From: Dehalococcoidia bacterium
GTDB lineage: Bacteria; Chloroflexota; Dehalococcoidia; SZUA-161
Direction of reading: 5' to 3'
Assembly (NCBI GenBank): GCA_014874385.1
Contig: JACWAE010000118.1
Coordinates: 1 to 64,000 of the forward strand
Length of the DNA: 64,000 nucleotides
Shown: piece after piece, positions 46,795 to 58,340 of the stretch
How the letters are laid out: every line of letters starts with the position of its first letter
How positions within the stretch are numbered: position 1 is the first letter of the stretch
Position numbers and translations under genes: made by a program
Notes under the pieces: model-generated
What the model saw: only the letters and a program-made list of their open reading frames with translations
Database searches by the model: none
Told to the model about the DNA's origin: nothing

Positions 46795-48921
46795 GTGACA
46801 CAGGACCCGCAGCTATCAGGCACTGGACCGACCGAAGGCGTGGCGACTACCTATCCCAGAAAGCAACCACGCCTGGGAGTGAAGGTCTACCGTCAGGCGA
46901 TTATCTACGCTTTCCTTAAACTCAATCCACGCTGGATGGTGCGCAACCCCGTCATGTTTGTGGTGGAAGTGGGCAGTATACTGACAACTGCTCTGTGGGT
47001 GCAAGCACTTCTGGGACATGGTGAAGCAAAAGCCAGTTTCATTGGCGCCATTACTTTGTGGTTGTGGCTCACTGTGCTCTTTGCCAATTTCTCCGAGGCC
47101 CTGGCCGAGAGTCGGGGTAAAGCGCAAGCGGCCGCCCTGCGTCGAGCCCGGCAAGAGACTCAGGCCAAGAAACTCAGTCATCCTAAATACGGGGCTGAAT
47201 ATGACCTGGTTCCGTCTAGCGCCTTGAAGCAGGATGATATGTTCTTTGTGGAGGCTGGTGATATTATTCCGGCTGATGGCGAGGTGATTGATGGTATTGC
47301 CTCAGTGGATGAGAGCGCCATCACTGGCGAGAGCGCACCCGTTATTCGTGAATCTGGAGGAGACCGGAGCGCCGTCACCGGTGGGACACGTGTGCTATCG
47401 GATTGGTTGATAGTGCGAGTAACGGCTAGCCCCGGCGAAGGGTTCCTTGACCGTATCATCGGTCTGGTAGAAGGAGCAAAGCGCCAGAAGACGCCTAACG
47501 AAATCGCTCTTAATACCCTGCTAGCAGCATTTACCATCGTCTTTCTCGTTGTCTGCATTACGTTGCTGCCCTATTCGCTATTCAGTGTTGAAGTGAACCA
47601 TCAGGGCACGCCTATTACTATTACTGTGCTGGTGGCGTTGCTGGTCTGCCTTATTCCAACTACTATTGGCGGGCTATTGCCAGCCATTGGCATTGCGGGA
47701 ATGGACCGCTTTATCCGACGCAACATCATTGCATTATCCGGCCGTGCGGTAGAAGCTGCTGGGGATGTAGATGTACTATTGCTGGACAAGACAGGCACTA
47801 TCACTCTGGGCAATCGCCAGGCAGTAGAGTTCATCCCTATGGGCAAGGTGAACGAGCGGGAGCTGGCAGAAGCGGCACAACTCGCTTCTCTGGCTGACGA
47901 GACGCCAGAGGGTCGCAGTATAGTTGTATTAGCCAAGGAAAAGTATGGGCTGCGGGGCAGCGCAGGTCGCGACGAACCACGCGGCATGCACTTTATCCCG
48001 TTTTCGGCACAGACGCGTATGAGCGGTGTAGACCTGGATGGACTGAGCATCCGCAAGGGCGCCTATGATGCCATCATGGCTTACATTCAACAGCAGGGCA
48101 AGTCGGTGCCGCCGGAACTGAAGGCTATAGTTGAGAGCATTTCTAAAGCAGGTGGCACGCCCCTAGTGGTAGCACGCAACGGTGAAGTACTGGGTGTGGT
48201 CCATCTCAAAGATATTGTCAAGGGTGGAATAAAAGAACGTTTTATCAAAATGCGAAAGATGGGTATCAAGACAGTGATGATTACCGGCGATAATCCGCTC
48301 ACAGCAACTGCCATTGCGGCTGAAGCGGGGGTGGACGACTTTCTGGCGGAGGCCACCCCTGAAACCAAACTCAAGCTGATACGCGAATACCAGGCCGGCG
48401 GACGGTTGGTAGCCATGACCGGCGATGGCACAAATGACGCTCCGGCGCTGGCGCAGGCCGATGTCGCCGTAGCCATGAACACCGGGACACAACCGGCGCG
48501 CGAAGCCGCTAACATGATTGACCTCGAGAGCAACCCAACCAAATTGATTGAAATAGTGGAGATAGGCAAACAACTGCTGATGACGCGCGGCGCTTTGACC
48601 ACGTTTAGCATCTCCAATGACGTGTCCAAATATTTCGTTATCATCCCTGCAGCATTTGCCAGTACTTACCCCGCACTGAGAGCCCTGAATTTCATGCACC
48701 TGTCTACGCCGGAAAGCGCTGTTATGTCAGCCGTGATATTCAATGCACTAATTATCATCGCGCTCATACCGCTGGCCCTGCGCGGTGTGCCCTACCGTCC
48801 GGTGGGAGCGGCAACACTGCTGCGTAACAACCTCCTAGTCTACGGGTTAGGAGGGTTAATCGTGCCATTTGGCGGCATCAAATTAATAGACATGATTCTG
48901 GTGGCTCTGAGGTTGGCATAG
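46795..48921 (+). CDS. kdpB: potassium-transporting ATPase subunit B
   Basis: P-type ATPase [35 protein letters not shown]. Confidence 0.95.
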   Translation: MTQDPQLSGTGPTEGVATTYPRKQPRLGVKVYRQAIIYAFLKLNPRWMVRNPVMFVVEVGSILTTALWVQALLGHGEAKASFIGAITLWLWLTVLFANFSEALAESRGKAQAAALRRARQETQAKKLSHPKYGAEYDLVPSSALKQDDMFFVEAGDIIPADGEVIDGIASVDESAITGESAPVIRESGGDRSAVTGGTRVLSDWLIVRVTASPGEGFLDRIIGLVEGAKRQKTPNEIALNTLLAAFTIVFLVVCITLLPYSLFSVEVNHQGTPITITVLVALLVCLIPTTIGGLLPAIGIAGMDRFIRRNIIALSGRAVEAAGDVDVLLLDKTGTITLGNRQAVEFIPMGKVNERELAEAAQLASLADETPEGRSIVVLAKEKYGLRGSAGRDEPRGMHFIPFSAQTRMSGVDLDGLSIRKGAYDAIMAYIQQQGKSVPPELKAIVESISKAGGTPLVVARNGEVLGVVHLKDIVKGGIKERFIKMRKMGIKTVMITGDNPLTATAIAAEAGVDDFLAEATPETKLKLIREYQAGGRLVAMTGDGTNDAPALAQADVAVAMNTGTQPAREAANMIDLESNPTKLIEIVEIGKQLLMTRGALTTFSISNDVSKYFVIIPAAFASTYPALRALNFMHLSTPESAVMSAVIFNALIIIALIPLALRGVPYRPVGAATLLRNNLLVYGLGGLIVPFGGIKLIDMILVALRLA

Positions 48922-48945
48922 TTCATAACATAGGAGGTAGGCTCT

Positions 48946-49518
48946 ATGCTGCGTCAGCTTCGAATCGCCATAATATTTCTGGCTCTGTTCACCGTGCTCA
49001 CAGGGATAATTTATCCTCTGGTCGTGACCGGCATTGCTCAAACCGCGTTTCCTCATCAGGCTAACGGCAGCCTGATTGTGAAAGATGGAAATTACACCGG
49101 CTCCGAGTTGATAGGTCAGCCGTTCAGTGACCCCAAATACTTCTGGGGCAGGCTCTCAGCGACGGCGCCTTTCCCGTACAATGCAGCAGCCTCCTCGGGC
49201 TCAAACTACGGGCCACTCAACCCTGCATTGACTGAGGAAATTCAAGCGCGGATAGATGCACTGAAAGCGGTCGATCCTACAAACGATCAACCAATCCCTG
49301 TGGACTTGGTGACCTCCTCAGCAAGTGGCCTCGACCCGGACATCAGCGTCGCGGCTGCTCTCTATCAAGTCCCTCGTGTGGCACGGTACCGCGGACTTAG
49401 TGAAGAACAAGTTTATGGCCTTGTAAATCGCTTCATTGAAGGCCGCCAGTTCGGCATCTTAGGCGAGCCGCGAGTAAACGTCTTGAAGCTTAATCTGGCG
49501 CTGGATGAACTGAAATAG
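48946..49518 (+). CDS. kdpC: potassium-transporting ATPase subunit C
   Basis: KdpC pattern [21 protein letters not shown]...[13 protein letters not shown]...[10 protein letters not shown]. Confidence 0.94.
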   Translation: MLRQLRIAIIFLALFTVLTGIIYPLVVTGIAQTAFPHQANGSLIVKDGNYTGSELIGQPFSDPKYFWGRLSATAPFPYNAAASSGSNYGPLNPALTEEIQARIDALKAVDPTNDQPIPVDLVTSSASGLDPDISVAAALYQVPRVARYRGLSEEQVYGLVNRFIEGRQFGILGEPRVNVLKLNLALDELK

Positions 49519-49571
49519 ACTTGCCCGTAACAGAGTATAATATGTGGCTGTGACTTGGAGAGGCAAATCAT

Positions 49572-52265
49572 ATGGCCGAAAAGAGTTCTGGCCCTAATCC
49601 CGATGAAGTGCTGGCGCGAATCAAAGCCGAGGCCAAGCAGCCAAAGCGTGGCAAACTCAAAATCTTTCTCGGCTACGCCGCCGGTGTGGGCAAGACCTAT
49701 ACCATGTTGGAGTCCGCTCGCCAGCTCAGAAAGGACGTCGATCTTGTTGTCGCCTATGTAGAGACGCATGGCCGGCCTGAAACTGAGGCTCTTCTGGAAG
49801 GGCTTGAGATCATTCCACGCAGAGAGGTGGGGTACCGCGGCGTGACGCTGACTGAGATGGACCTGGATGCGGTGCTGGCGCGTCGGCCCCAGTTGGCACT
49901 GGTAGATGAACTCGCCCATACTAATGCCCCGGACTCGCGCCACCCCAAGCGTTATCAAGACGTAGAGGAACTGCTGGAGGCCGGAATAGATGTTTACACT
50001 ACACTCAATGTCCAGCATATCGAGAGTTTACAGAGTACGGTAGCGCAAATGTCAGGCGTCTGGGTACACGAAACAGTCCCCGACACTGTTGTTGACAATG
50101 CGGCGGAGATTGAGCTGGTTGACCTGCCTCCCGAAGACCTGCTGAAACGACTTAAAGAAGGCAAAGTCTATGTCCCCCAGCAAATAACGCGTGCAGCTAC
50201 TAATTTCTTCCGCGAGGGTAACCTCATCGCACTGCGCGAGTTGAGCATGCGCACTGCCGCGCAGCGTGTGGACGAGCAGATGCGGGCTCATATGGAGACT
50301 CGTGCTATCCCTGGCCCCTGGCCAACTGTCGAACGCATTCTAGTGTGCGTAAGGCCTGGCCCTCAGGGCAATCGCTTAGTGCACTCTGCTTACAGGCTGG
50401 CCTCTCGACTGGGTGCCGAATGGTTTGCCATCTACGTTGAGACACCCGATAGCGCCCAGCTGTCGCCGGACCGGCAGGACCGGCTCATGAATATGTTGCG
50501 GCTGGCTGAACAGTTGGGAGGCAAGGCTGCGACCGTTCAGGGACGCTCTGTCGGCGCAGCCATAGCAGAATATGCCAGCAAGAACAACATCACCAAGATA
50601 CTTGTCGGTAAGCCTGATGATAGACGTTGGTGGAACCTGCCGGGCAGATCAGTTGCGAGTCAAATCATTCGCCAGACCGAACATATTGATGTGTACATTG
50701 TCGGCGGCAATAGAGAAGTGCGCCCGAAGCGAGAAGAAACGGCAGCCAGGCAGCTATCACATCGTTGGTGGCGCTACCTTTTGGGCTTGGCATTGGTAGG
50801 CTTGTCTACCTTGCTGGGTCTTGCGATGCGTCCCCATTTCTCACCCACTACCATAGTAATGATCTACCTGCTGAGCGTTGTCGTTTCGGCCCTTTACCTT
50901 GGCCTCGGCCCTTCTATCCTGGTCTCCGTCCTTGGTGTGTTAGTATTTGATTTCTTTCTTATTCCTCCGTATCTCACCTTTGCTGTGACAGACACGCAAT
51001 ATGTTTTCACCTTCATCGTATTACTAGGAATAGGTATTGTGGTCAGTTATTTGACGTCACGGGTTCGCCGACAAACCAGAGTGGCGCGTCACCGCGAATC
51101 CGCAACAGCTACCCTTTATGCTCTAAGTCGTAACCTGACCACCACGATGGAATTGGAGGCTACTGTACAGGCTATTATTAGCAGCGCCAGGGAGACATTT
51201 GGACGAGATGCAGCAATCTTTCTGCCCGATGACCAGAATAAGGAAATACTTAAGCACCATGCTGAGAACCCAAACCTTGTCATTGATAAGAATGAAGTCG
51301 CTGCAGCAGTATGGTCTTTTCAGCACCGAAAGAGGGCAGGACAGAGTACTGATACGCTCCCTAATGCCAAAGCGCTATATTTGCCGCTGAATACAGCCAG
51401 CGGCGTAGTGGGAGTAATGGCTCTATGGGTATCTGACACAACAAGCCAGTTGACGATCGAACAAACACGGCTTTTAGAGGCCTTCGCCGACCTTGCCGCA
51501 GTGGCAATTGAGCGCACTCAACTGGCTGAGGAGGCGCGTAATGCGCAAATCTTGGCAGCCACGGAGAAACTGCAAACAGCACTTCTCAATTCAATCTCGC
51601 ATGACTTGCGCACACCATTGGTGTCTATCATCGGCGTGCTGACCAGTCTTCGAGAAGAAGGAATGGGCCTGGATGATGCAGCCAGAACGAATCTAATCCA
51701 GGTCGCGACTGAGGAAGCGGAAAGGCTGAACCACTTGATAACCAATCTGCTTGATGTCTCCAGAATTGAAGCTGGTGCAATCAGGATATCCAGGCAGTCA
51801 TCCGATGTGCAGGACATAATAGGCGTAGCTTTGGAACAGTTGGGCAGCCGCTCCGGCAGCCACCCTATCAATATAGACATATCCTCAGCGCTACCCTTTG
51901 TGTCTGTGGATTTTGGCCTTATCGTACAGGCGCTGGTTAACATTATGGACAACGCGCTCAAGTATTCACCTCCCGATTCGCCTATTGAAATCAGCGGGCG
52001 GCAGGTTGCCCAGCAGGTCGAGATCGAAGTGGCGGACCTGGGGGCCGGTATCCCGCCTGAGGACTTGCAGCATGTTTTCGACAAGTTCTATCGTGTGCAC
52101 CGCCCAGATAATGTGACCGGCACAGGGTTGGGGTTATCCATCAGCAAAGGGATTATTGAGGCACACGGCGGTCACATTGTGGCCGGGAACCGTCCTGGTG
52201 GCGGCACGATTATCAGGTTAACGCTGCCGGTTGCGGAGGTTATTTCGAAGGACAAGGGGCAATGA
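49572..52265 (+). CDS. kdpD: osmosensitive K+ channel histidine kinase KdpD
   Basis: KIFLGYAAGVGKTYTMLE, USP domain, 4 TM, GAF, HisKA/HATPase. Confidence 0.95.
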   Translation: MAEKSSGPNPDEVLARIKAEAKQPKRGKLKIFLGYAAGVGKTYTMLESARQLRKDVDLVVAYVETHGRPETEALLEGLEIIPRREVGYRGVTLTEMDLDAVLARRPQLALVDELAHTNAPDSRHPKRYQDVEELLEAGIDVYTTLNVQHIESLQSTVAQMSGVWVHETVPDTVVDNAAEIELVDLPPEDLLKRLKEGKVYVPQQITRAATNFFREGNLIALRELSMRTAAQRVDEQMRAHMETRAIPGPWPTVERILVCVRPGPQGNRLVHSAYRLASRLGAEWFAIYVETPDSAQLSPDRQDRLMNMLRLAEQLGGKAATVQGRSVGAAIAEYASKNNITKILVGKPDDRRWWNLPGRSVASQIIRQTEHIDVYIVGGNREVRPKREETAARQLSHRWWRYLLGLALVGLSTLLGLAMRPHFSPTTIVMIYLLSVVVSALYLGLGPSILVSVLGVLVFDFFLIPPYLTFAVTDTQYVFTFIVLLGIGIVVSYLTSRVRRQTRVARHRESATATLYALSRNLTTTMELEATVQAIISSARETFGRDAAIFLPDDQNKEILKHHAENPNLVIDKNEVAAAVWSFQHRKRAGQSTDTLPNAKALYLPLNTASGVVGVMALWVSDTTSQLTIEQTRLLEAFADLAAVAIERTQLAEEARNAQILAATEKLQTALLNSISHDLRTPLVSIIGVLTSLREEGMGLDDAARTNLIQVATEEAERLNHLITNLLDVSRIEAGAIRISRQSSDVQDIIGVALEQLGSRSGSHPINIDISSALPFVSVDFGLIVQALVNIMDNALKYSPPDSPIEISGRQVAQQVEIEVADLGAGIPPEDLQHVFDKFYRVHRPDNVTGTGLGLSISKGIIEAHGGHIVAGNRPGGGTIIRLTLPVAEVISKDKGQ

Positions 52266-52266
52266 T

Positions 52267-52956
52267 ATGAGCGAGGGTAAGCCGCGAGTGCTGGTAGTTG
52301 ACGATGAGCAAGCTATCCTGAGATTCCTACGCGTTGCGCTGGAATCTCAGGCGTACGCGGTTTTTGAAGCGGCCTCGGGGCAGGAAGCGCTCTCCGATGC
52401 TGTCAGCCGCAAGCCCGATATAATTATTCTGGACCTGGGTTTACCTGATATCGACGGTGTTGAAATCACTCGTCTGCTACGCCAGTGGACACAAATCCCG
52501 ATTATTATACTGTCTGTCCGGGGCTCGGAGAGCGACAAGATCGCGGCACTTGATGCTGGGGCAGATGATTATCTGACTAAGCCGTTTGGTGTAGGAGAGT
52601 TGCTGGCCCGGTTGCGTGCTGCCTTACGCCATGCATCTCAACCCAAAGGCGAACCGATCTTCACAAGTGGTGACCTCAAAGTCGACCTGACGCGAAGACT
52701 GGTGACAGTAGCGGGCCGCGAGGTGCAATTAACACCAAACGAATACGACCTGCTCCGTATACTCGTAGCTCACGCAGGAAAGGTATTGACCCACCGTCAT
52801 TTGCTGCGCGAAGTGTGGGGAATAGTCTACGAGCAGGAATTCCACATTTTGCACGTGAATATCAGCAATTTGCGCCGGAAAATCGAGCCTGATCCAGCGC
52901 GCCCGCGGTTTATAATCACCGAGCCGGGGGTAGGCTATCGCTTGAGGACCAGCTAA
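52267..52956 (+). CDS. kdpE: response regulator KdpE
   Basis: OmpR-family regulator immediately after kdpD. Confidence 0.92.
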   Translation: MSEGKPRVLVVDDEQAILRFLRVALESQAYAVFEAASGQEALSDAVSRKPDIIILDLGLPDIDGVEITRLLRQWTQIPIIILSVRGSESDKIAALDAGADDYLTKPFGVGELLARLRAALRHASQPKGEPIFTSGDLKVDLTRRLVTVAGREVQLTPNEYDLLRILVAHAGKVLTHRHLLREVWGIVYEQEFHILHVNISNLRRKIEPDPARPRFIITEPGVGYRLRTS

Positions 52957-52974
52957 AGCTTAACCTTCCTACAT

Positions 52975-54501
52975 TTACCCTATTTTTTCGTACAAATCTT
53001 CCAGCCATTTTGCAGTGAGTAGCCACCTTTCGTAGTAACTAGAATACTCCTGCCCGCATTGAGCATCAGGTTCAAGTACCCTGTATTTGGGCCTCATAGC
53101 TACCATAGCCCTCTTCAGGTCAGGATAGACACCGGAGCCAACCGCAGCGCACATTGCCGACCCCCAGGCAGTGACCTGCGGCGACTCGAAACATGTCACA
53201 GGCATGGCGAGTATATCGGATAGTATTTTTACAAGGCAGCGGCTCTGCGCAAGTCCTCCGCCCATGCTAACTTCTTTTACTTTCTGCCGTGATACCTCCT
53301 CCAGTTGAGCACAATTAGCCTTAAAAGCGAAGGCGAGGTTCTCCAGGGCCGCCCTGACGAAATGTTTCTTCTCCACAGCCGTAATACTTGGTGTTACAGA
53401 GAAAATGAAACCGCCCAGGCTGGGCTTCATTCGACTCATATCCATCACTGCGGGCCCGATGAAGGCTAGCATCCCTCCGGCGCCAGGCGGCACCTCCTGC
53501 GCCAGAGTATCCATCAAGCCATATACTTCTTCCGGCTTACCTGAGGCATCGAAGAGTAACCCCTTGAGCCAGCGATGCGCGCCTCCCGACTCCTGGGCAT
53601 TGCTCTCCAGAACCCACCTATCCGGCAGAGCGTGGCAGCCCGACCAGAGCCTGCCTTTAGGGTCAATGATAGGCCGGGTTGTCACCATCTGAATGGCGCC
53701 ACTCCAGCCCCCTATTATCCCCACCTGGCCTTTGTCTTTAACTCCCATTCCCAGCAAGCCGCACTGGGTGTCAGCTCCACCCGCAACCACTACTGTGCCT
53801 GTAGACAGTCCTGTCTTTCCGGCAGCCTCAGACGTAACCATCCCAACGCGAGTGCCGGCGGTGACGATCCCGGGACAAATTTCCTGAGACAACTGGAGCC
53901 TTTCACCTAACCTGTCCGACCATTTGACCTCGTGAATATCAATCAGCCCCAAATCGGCAACGCAGGAGACCTCGGCTACCCGCTCTCCCGACAGCCTGAA
54001 TGTAATCCAGTCGCCGATGGAAAGAGCAGTAGCTATTTTTTCATAAATACGGGGGCGATTCGCCTGGAACCACTTCAGCCTTGCAGGTACGAAAAGAAGG
54101 GACGGCTTATGGCCTGTGATACGGTAAACCTCATCGCCAAATTCGCCATCTATGGCGAAACCTTCCATTATAGCCCTGATGTCTGTATTAGGACCGGCAT
54201 ATAGCTCATGGCCCTTCTTATCCAGGAAGACCACACCCTGCCTCTGGCTGGCAGAGCTTACTGCAATTATGTCAACAGGAGTTACATGAGCCTTTTTAAT
54301 GGACTCCCTGATTAAACGGCAGATTATGTCCCAGAACTTTCTCGGGCTGAATTCCTTGCCCATGGGTGCAACCTCAGGAGGTGTTAAATCGTAAAACCAT
54401 TCCTGAGCAGCCGAGGAAACCAGATTGCCCTTGAGGTCGATAATAAGGGCACGGCAACCTGAAGAGCCGGCATCTATAGCCAGAAAATATTTACTTGGCA
54501 C
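52975..54501 (-). CDS. FGGY-family carbohydrate kinase (xylulokinase-like)
   Basis: FLAIDAGSSGCRALIIDLKGNLV, SVSSASQRQGVVFLD, GGGLAQSRCLVKILSDIL. Confidence 0.85.
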   Translation of the reverse strand: MPSKYFLAIDAGSSGCRALIIDLKGNLVSSAAQEWFYDLTPPEVAPMGKEFSPRKFWDIICRLIRESIKKAHVTPVDIIAVSSASQRQGVVFLDKKGHELYAGPNTDIRAIMEGFAIDGEFGDEVYRITGHKPSLLFVPARLKWFQANRPRIYEKIATALSIGDWITFRLSGERVAEVSCVADLGLIDIHEVKWSDRLGERLQLSQEICPGIVTAGTRVGMVTSEAAGKTGLSTGTVVVAGGADTQCGLLGMGVKDKGQVGIIGGWSGAIQMVTTRPIIDPKGRLWSGCHALPDRWVLESNAQESGGAHRWLKGLLFDASGKPEEVYGLMDTLAQEVPPGAGGMLAFIGPAVMDMSRMKPSLGGFIFSVTPSITAVEKKHFVRAALENLAFAFKANCAQLEEVSRQKVKEVSMGGGLAQSRCLVKILSDILAMPVTCFESPQVTAWGSAMCAAVGSGVYPDLKRAMVAMRPKYRVLEPDAQCGQEYSSYYERWLLTAKWLEDLYEKIG

Positions 54502-55489
54502 TTTTCCCCCAGACTTGAGGATTAAGCATGTTCAGAGGACGCTCCCCCCTGAGAAATCTTTCTACATCGTCAACTATCATCTGTGAGTAGCGTACTATAG
54601 TCTCGGCAGTAGCCCCTCCGATGTGAGGCGTCAGGACGACATTATCCATTTTCAAGAGGGGGCTATCAGAACGCACAGGCCAAGTCTCAAAGACATCGAA
54701 AGCAGCGCCAGCGATGCGCTTTTCTTTTAAGGCCTGGATTATGGCCTCATTATCCAGGACAAAGGCGTTTGCAGCATTAATAAGATAGGCTGTAGACTTC
54801 ATCAACGCTATCCTTTGAGCGCTGATCAAGCCCATAGCCTCGGGAGTGGTAGAGGCGTGGAGCGTTATGATGTCAGACTGTTTCATAAGCTCGTCCAACT
54901 CCACCGGCCTGGCACCTGCCTTTTTTATTGTATCGGGGTCTAAGAAGGGGTCGTACACCAGTATGGATGTTTCGAAAGCGCTGACAATCTTCGCCACCCG
55001 CCGTCCGATAGCTCCAAACCCCACTATGCCCACAGTCTTGCCGCCAAGCTCGTTGCCACGCATGGAATGGTAGGCAGCGGTAGGGTCAACCCATGCGCCG
55101 GAGCTGACCATCTGGTGCGCCTTGGGGATGTTCCGCAGCAGAGACAGCATCAAACCCACTGTAAGCTCTGCCACACTGGCAGCATTCCTGGCGGGTGTGT
55201 TGACCACCGGTATGCCGCGCTCTGTGGCTGCTTTAATATCTACGAAGGCCAGGTCGGCCCTGCAAACGCCGAGGAACTTCAGTTTCGTCGCCTTCTCGAA
55301 AATCTCCCTGGAAATGAAATCAGCCTCTACCACCACGATTCCGATGTCCTGCCCCTGAATGCGTTCGATAAATTCTTCCGCAGAAAGGAGCTTGTTTTCA
55401 TCCATCCAACTCTCATAGATAACTTCCAGCTTCTTTCTCAGTCTTTCCAGAGCAGCAGGCCAGAATGGAGCGCGAACAAGAGCTTTCAT
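54491..55489 (-). CDS. D-isomer 2-hydroxyacid dehydrogenase
   Basis: TVGIVGFGAIGRRVAKIVSAF; LTPHIGGATAETI. Confidence 0.88.
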   Translation of the reverse strand: MKALVRAPFWPAALERLRKKLEVIYESWMDENKLLSAEEFIERIQGQDIGIVVVEADFISREIFEKATKLKFLGVCRADLAFVDIKAATERGIPVVNTPARNAASVAELTVGLMLSLLRNIPKAHQMVSSGAWVDPTAAYHSMRGNELGGKTVGIVGFGAIGRRVAKIVSAFETSILVYDPFLDPDTIKKAGARPVELDELMKQSDIITLHASTTPEAMGLISAQRIALMKSTAYLINAANAFVLDNEAIIQALKEKRIAGAAFDVFETWPVRSDSPLLKMDNVVLTPHIGGATAETIVRYSQMIVDDVERFLRGERPLNMLNPQVWGKSAK

Positions 55490-55533
55490 ATCATACCTCG
55501 CAACAAATTATATCATTAATCGCAACAGCTTAC

Positions 55534-56511
55534 TTAAGGGACCACTTTGTAATCTTTAGACCCCAACCCATGCCTGAGGGCTGTTGCGATTTGAGGGGAA
55601 TCATAGGGATTGGGCAACAGCCTATTTTTACCCTTATAAGAGCCGAGTATTTTCAATGCTTCGACATCTATGGCAATCTGATCTCCTGAGGCCATGATAA
55701 CCCCCGGCTCCACCAGTTCGCCTTTAGCAGGCCCTCCAGATATAAAAGCCTTCCTTCCATCCATTATTATCAGGTCAGGCTGCAAGGCTAAGTTGAATTC
55801 AGCGATTTTCCGCTCCAGATTTCTCATGTGCATGGAGCGACGCTCTCCAGGATGCACGTAGCCTACCGCAAGCTTTAACGAAAGGCTAAACCTGGCTAGC
55901 TGATGAGTCTTCATGCAGGGCAAATACACTATCTTGTCAGCCTCATAGACTGACCTGGGCACAGTGACCTCCTTGCGGTAATCACCATCTATTCTGACCT
56001 TGACCCAGTCCCAGCGCCTATCGTCGAAGGCTATAACCTCAGCCCCTATGTCGGTCAATTTGCGCAATGCATCCAGTTTTTCCATAACCTTCCTGGTAGG
56101 TCTCCATATTGCGCCTGAGCTTTCCCCAACCACAACCTTTGCCCCGGCCTCCCTGAGGATTTGCACCACAGCCTTCACGAAATCGAGGTCACTGGAGCCC
56201 GGATAGGGGTCGGGGCTGTTGAAATTCGGCTTCACCATCACCCTGTCCCCCGGAGATATAACCTTCCCCAGACCACCGATGAGTTCCACTGCCTTGATTG
56301 CAGAAGCCTTGAGGTCGTGCTCAACCCTAACCTTGCTCACCAATGTCATACTGTCTTTGCGAAAGGGATTCTCTTTGCGCGGCCTCGGCGGCACGATATC
56401 CAACCTTTTGGGTACCCTGTCAAACATGAAATGGTAAAGCCCGGCCATCGTGTCGGCAAACCCTTGTGAGGAACCTGAAGAGCCCTTGGTCCCCATCTCA
56501 GACCTCCTCAA
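55534..56511 (-). CDS. DUF362 domain protein
   Basis: GDRVMVKPNFNSPDPYPGSSDLDFVKAVVQILREAGAKVVVGESSG. Confidence 0.8.
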   Translation of the reverse strand: MRRSEMGTKGSSGSSQGFADTMAGLYHFMFDRVPKRLDIVPPRPRKENPFRKDSMTLVSKVRVEHDLKASAIKAVELIGGLGKVISPGDRVMVKPNFNSPDPYPGSSDLDFVKAVVQILREAGAKVVVGESSGAIWRPTRKVMEKLDALRKLTDIGAEVIAFDDRRWDWVKVRIDGDYRKEVTVPRSVYEADKIVYLPCMKTHQLARFSLSLKLAVGYVHPGERRSMHMRNLERKIAEFNLALQPDLIIMDGRKAFISGGPAKGELVEPGVIMASGDQIAIDVEALKILGSYKGKNRLLPNPYDSPQIATALRHGLGSKDYKVVP

Positions 56512-56644
56512 GAGTTAATTCTCCACCTGAGAGGCAGTCAGTTCCTTTTTTGTTTAGCCCCTTCCGCACCGTTCCCACTATTTGAGGCAGAACCTCTCCG
56601 GTCTTTCCCTGTATGAAATAATCCGACATTCCCTCGTGCGTGAG

Positions 56645-57595
56645 CTACAACCCTCTCAAAAACTCAGGTCTAAGCAGAGAGGGGTCTTTTCTAGACAGAA
56701 CGCGCTCAAGCTCCTTTAGCATTCTTTCTTTGTCCCGGGGCAATCTTCCCCGGATAGAAAGGTAATTCGAGGCGTGCATCGAGCTGAAGAAACAATCTGT
56801 AAAGCTCGAGTTTTCTATGAGCCCTTTTAGCTCTTCGAGTGACTCGAAAGGAGTAATGGGATGGAAAGTGCCCTGCTGCCACTCCTGCCATAGAGGTGTG
56901 CCGGGAACCAGGGTCAGGGTTAAAGCTCCGGCATATCCCGGGTCGATAGCGGAGAGAACCCTCGCTGTCTCGAGCACGTGTTTCCTGCTTCCTTCCACTC
57001 CCCCCAGCCCCAGAATCACCGTCAGCGAAAGGGTTATTCCTGCCTCTTTCGCTTTTCTACCCGCCTCGATCATCTGGCTGCTATTTACACCTTTGCCAAT
57101 CTTCAGCAGAACCTCATCATCGCCGCTTTCGATACCCGTATAGAAGATGCTCAGCTTGAGCTCTTTCAGCTTCCTGAGTTCGTCAACGCTCCTTCGCAGA
57201 ATATCCTGAGGCGTGGCGTAGGAACCTATTCTCTCCAGGTCAGGGAATTTCTCATTTAAATATTGAAGCGCTGCCACCAGCTTGGGGAAGGGATAGACAA
57301 CGGCGTCGCCATCTTGAAGGAACACCCTTCGCCCATCCCACCTCTGAGCTACGGCGTAGACTATATTATCGATGTCGGGGACACGAACGCCATGCCTCAC
57401 ATACATAGATAGGGCGTCTATCTCCCTTTGGACCTCGCGCACGTCTCTCAACCTGAGTTTGCAGCCATACAAGCCGCAGAAGGTGCAGGTGTTATTGGAG
57501 CAGCCGCTGGTCAGAGGTAGAAAATAGCTCTCCCTCTCGCTGGGAGGCCTGAATATGTCAGGCCTTTCGAACTTCTCGGCTTCTCGCCTCTGCAT
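56645..57595 (-). CDS. radical SAM protein
   Basis: SGCSNNTCTFCGLYG cluster motif; FYTGIESGDDEVLLKIGKG. Confidence 0.85.
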   Translation of the reverse strand: MQRREAEKFERPDIFRPPSERESYFLPLTSGCSNNTCTFCGLYGCKLRLRDVREVQREIDALSMYVRHGVRVPDIDNIVYAVAQRWDGRRVFLQDGDAVVYPFPKLVAALQYLNEKFPDLERIGSYATPQDILRRSVDELRKLKELKLSIFYTGIESGDDEVLLKIGKGVNSSQMIEAGRKAKEAGITLSLTVILGLGGVEGSRKHVLETARVLSAIDPGYAGALTLTLVPGTPLWQEWQQGTFHPITPFESLEELKGLIENSSFTDCFFSSMHASNYLSIRGRLPRDKERMLKELERVLSRKDPSLLRPEFLRGL

Positions 57596-57621
57596 AATTT
57601 TCTCCTGAGATCAGAAAGCCC

Positions 57622-57993
57622 TCATTCTGTCCGTATGGTTATCTCCTCGCCGTCTTTTACCTTTTTGAGCGACTTATAGTCCCCTTCAAGCTTCCCTATT
57701 ATGTTAACCGCGCTGGCCGGCCTGATCTCATCTCCTTTGCTGACAGGAGTTTTCCCGAAAAAGATGCACATCGCTTTCCCCGGAGGCCAGTAGGCGATAT
57801 CACCAAGACTCACCACTTCCCTGGCATCCTCCGGCCCCGCCGTCACAGGAATAGTGAAATATATCTCATCACCCCAGGTATTCACCGTAGAATTGATAGC
57901 AAGCGCCTCGAAGACCTTGCTGGCCGTCTCAGTCTCATTGAGCCAGGCTTCCAGCTCAAGCTTGCCCACGGTAATCTTTATCTTTCTTTTCAT
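57622..57993 (-). CDS. cyclophilin-like fold protein
   Basis: IYFTIPVTAGPEDAREVVSLGDIAYWPPGKAMCIFFGKTP. Confidence 0.75.
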   Translation of the reverse strand: MKRKIKITVGKLELEAWLNETETASKVFEALAINSTVNTWGDEIYFTIPVTAGPEDAREVVSLGDIAYWPPGKAMCIFFGKTPVSKGDEIRPASAVNIIGKLEGDYKSLKKVKDGEEITIRTE

Positions 57994-58319
57994 ATCCCTC
58001 CCGTCTCCTTTTTCAGCCATTCCAGATAATCGGGATTCCCCTCCACAATGGGCAAGGCGATTATCTCCGGCACTTCGTAGCTATGAATGGACTTAACCAG
58101 GCTGACAACATCGGGGAAAAGCTCCGCTCTGGTCTTGACCACCATAAGGCTTTCCTCGGTTTCTTCGATTTTGCCCTTCCACCTGAACAGCGAGCTCACC
58201 CCGGGCACTATATTTACGCAGGCTGCTTTTTTCCGGTCAACAAGTGCGTCAGCTATTTTGCGAGCCTCCTCATAGCTTGAGGTGGTGATGAAAACAACTA
58301 AGTACGCAGGCTTCGCCAT
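57990..58319 (-). CDS. cutA: divalent-cation tolerance protein CutA
   Basis: YLVVFITTSSYEEARKIADALVDRKKAACVNIVPGVSSLFRWKGKIEE. Confidence 0.92.
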   Translation of the reverse strand: MAKPAYLVVFITTSSYEEARKIADALVDRKKAACVNIVPGVSSLFRWKGKIEETEESLMVVKTRAELFPDVVSLVKSIHSYEVPEIIALPIVEGNPDYLEWLKKETGGI

Positions 58320-58340
58320 CCGCTCATTCCTTATCCCGGC

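Noticed and set aside
48087-48699. Long - strand ORFs inside kdpB
   Set aside because: Antisense shadow ORFs of a highly conserved P-type ATPase.
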